DNA of 64,000 nucleotides from Deltaproteobacteria bacterium HGW-Deltaproteobacteria-13. Its GTDB lineage: Bacteria > Desulfobacterota > Syntrophia > Syntrophales > Smithellaceae. The stretch is from NCBI GenBank assembly GCA_002840555.1, contig PHBJ01000005.1, forward strand, positions 95,634 through 159,633, written 5' to 3'. Within the stretch, counting starts at the first letter, position 1, and each line of letters opens with the position of its first letter. The notes under the pieces were generated by a model. The model was not told where the DNA came from, ran no database searches, and saw only the letters and a program-made list of their open reading frames with translations. Below are positions 62,674 through 64,000 of the stretch, in pieces. Made by a program: the position numbers and the translations under genes.

Positions 62674-64000
62674 GTTCAAACGTCGGCCGGGAAATTCCCA
62701 ATATCTCGCAAATTTCACCTTTGTTCTTATCTGTCTCTTTAATAACTTTTCTGATGTAGCGCTCTTCTACTTCGTCCAGGGTTAAAAGCTTACCGGGTTC
62801 CGGTGATTTAAATAAATCCGCGGAGGCGTCCGGCGCCAACTTAGAAGCATCTTCCTTGCCCAGTTCCGGAAAATCGCTCACTCCCAGCACCTGTCCTTTG
62901 GCCACAACGCAGGCGCGCACCAGCAGATTTTCCAGTTCCCGGACATTGCCCGGCCAGTTATATTTCATGAATATTTCCATCATCTCGTTGGAAACCCCGA
63001 TAATTTTCTTGTGCAGATCCAGATTAATTTTGGCCAGCAGGTAATCTATCAATTGCGGAAGATCCTGAATGCGGGCGCGAAGCGGAGGCAGAGTGATAGA
63101 GACGATATTCAGACGATAATACAAATCATCGCGAAATTTTCCTTCCTTCACAAGCGTCTTTAAATCTTTATTGGTCGCGGTCATGATCCGCGCGTTCACT
63201 TTCACCCTATCCTTGCCGCCGACACGTTCAAATTCCATTTCCTGCAAAACACGCAAAAGCTTGGCTTGCAGGTTGATCGACATTTCGCTGATTTCATCCA
63301 GAAAAACAGTGCCGTAACGCGCGAGTTCAAACTTGCCGAGTTTTCTGGCAATGGCGCCGGTGAAAGATCCTTTTTCATGACCGAACAATTCAGATTCCAG
63401 CAGGGTTTCGACAATGGCGGAACAGTTCACTGCGACAAAGGGTTCATCGGGCGACGTATTACTGTGAATGACTTTGGCAATCAATTCTTTGCCCGTTCCG
63501 CTCTCTCCCTGAATCAGCACGGTGGTGTGGCTCTGGGAAACAGTGCCGATGGTTTTAAATATTTCCTTCATTTCATTGCCGGTGCCAATGATATCCCCGA
63601 CACGGAAACTCCGCGACGGCTCCATGAGAAGGCCGTCAATTTTTTTCTCCATTTCCAGAGATTTCAGAGCTTTCTTAATTGCCAGATCCAGTTCATCGAC
63701 GTTGACCGGTTTATGAATATAATCAAACGCGCCGCATTTCATCGCGTTGATGGTTGTTTCCATATCGTGAAAAGCGGTGATCATGATGACTTTAACGTTT
63801 TCGTTTTCCTCCTTGAGATCTTCCAGAACGGTGAATCCGTCAATATCGGGCAGACGAATGTCCAGAATGACAACATCCGATTGTTCCTGCACGTACTTAT
63901 TCAAACCTTCCGTACCGGTCAGCGCGGTACGAACTTTGTACCCTTCTTCAGTCAGATACAGATCCAGCGTCTCCGCAATCGAAGCATCATCATCAATAAC
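62645..64000 (-). CDS. NtrC-family sigma-54-dependent response regulator (5' end beyond window)
   Basis: The gene continues to the right window edge; 451 codons are visible. A receiver domain (VIDDDASIAETL to about 115) carries the phosphoacceptor Asp in VVILDIRLPDIDG. The AAA+ sigma-54 domain has Walker A GESGTGKE, the loop GSFTGA (a GAFTGA variant) and Walker B TVFLDEI. The Fis-type HTH ends ICEILGISRPTFERASLRPTKK; the last eight residues come from repeat copy 4, so the natural C-terminus seems replaced. It activates sigma-54 promoters; a target in this window could be the pilus promoter, but this is unproven. Confidence 0.93.
   Translation of the reverse strand, partial: VIDDDASIAETLDLYLTEEGYKVRTALTGTEGLNKYVQEQSDVVILDIRLPDIDGFTVLEDLKEENENVKVIMITAFHDMETTINAMKCGAFDYIHKPVNVDELDLAIKKALKSLEMEKKIDGLLMEPSRSFRVGDIIGTGNEMKEIFKTIGTVSQSHTTVLIQGESGTGKELIAKVIHSNTSPDEPFVAVNCSAIVETLLESELFGHEKGSFTGAIARKLGKFELARYGTVFLDEISEMSINLQAKLLRVLQEMEFERVGGKDRVKVNARIMTATNKDLKTLVKEGKFRDDLYYRLNIVSITLPPLRARIQDLPQLIDYLLAKINLDLHKKIIGVSNEMMEIFMKYNWPGNVRELENLLVRACVVAKGQVLGVSDFPELGKEDASKLAPDASADLFKSPEPGKLLTLDEVEERYIRKVIKETDKNKGEICEILGISRPTFERASLRPTKK

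Noticed and set aside
1-64000. CRISPR arrays, tRNA, rRNA, integrase or transposase genes
   Set aside because: None was found on reading; repeats present are dispersed palindromes, not regularly spaced arrays.

Overview
This window looks like chromosomal DNA of a strictly anaerobic Desulfobacterota (deltaproteobacterium), possibly a Syntrophales-like organism. That placement is an inference from gene content: a glycyl radical enzyme with its activase, many ferredoxin-type proteins, a Tat-exported molybdoenzyme, a CCG-domain flavo-iron-sulfur oxidoreductase, an acyl-CoA ligase, FadL, and in-frame UGA codons that look like selenocysteine. I see no rRNA, tRNA, CRISPR array or transposase gene. 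GC is moderate except for an A+T-rich island near 60.2-62.6 kb.

Layout. 0-1.3 kb: ferredoxin-nitroreductase and dodecin. 1.7-9.4 kb: acyl-CoA ligase, then a molybdoenzyme module read leftward (ModE-like regulator, catalytic subunit, four-cluster Fe-S subunit, TorD-type chaperone, triheme cytochrome c). A decayed duplication of the ligase/chaperone gene ends lies between these genes. 9.6-19.3 kb: MBL hydrolase and an archaic (spore-coat-U type) chaperone-usher pilus operon. Its usher carries a C-terminal OmpA domain. A sigma-54-type promoter lies ahead of the operon, and next to it is a protein with three MshEN-like (c-di-GMP-type) modules joined through a membrane helix to a pilin-like domain. 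19.7-27.4 kb: TetR, a glycyl radical enzyme with an SCP2-like N-terminus, its activase, an SDR and a DUF169 protein, with a QueG-like Fe-S protein convergent to them. 27.4-34.6 kb: small stress and sulfur-trafficking genes (cysteine desulfurase, IscU-like, DsrE-like, TusA-like), a ferredoxin, ArsR and FadL. 34.6-46 kb: large FAD/Fe-S/CCG oxidoreductase, CDF transporter, a selenoprotein NADH-oxidase-like flavoenzyme and an HAE-type RND tripartite pump. 46-53.3 kb: thioredoxin with a small membrane selenoprotein, Crp/Fnr regulator, TauE/SafE, CoA-disulfide-reductase/rhodanese, and a DUF134/NifX pair. 53.4-59.8 kb: Cus-type copper/silver efflux operon. 59.9-62.6 kb: A+T-rich island of unknown genes flanked by inverted copies of a short repeat. 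62.6-64 kb: NtrC-family regulator, cut by the window edge.

The most notable result is a set of UGA-containing genes. (1) 38878-40209: UGA replaces the redox cysteine of a CoA-disulfide-reductase/NADH-oxidase-type enzyme. (2) 46383-46544: a 53-residue membrane protein directly after thioredoxin. (3) 48893-49009: a weaker candidate after the CoA-disulfide reductase. In each case a hairpin with G in its apical loop lies 17-28 nt after the UGA, as expected of a bacterial SECIS. Loci 2 and 3 sit in operons preceded by perfect FNR-type palindromes next to a Crp/Fnr gene, suggesting an anaerobic redox/sulfur regulon.

All functional calls come from reading sequence and motifs by eye; no database search or folding program was run.
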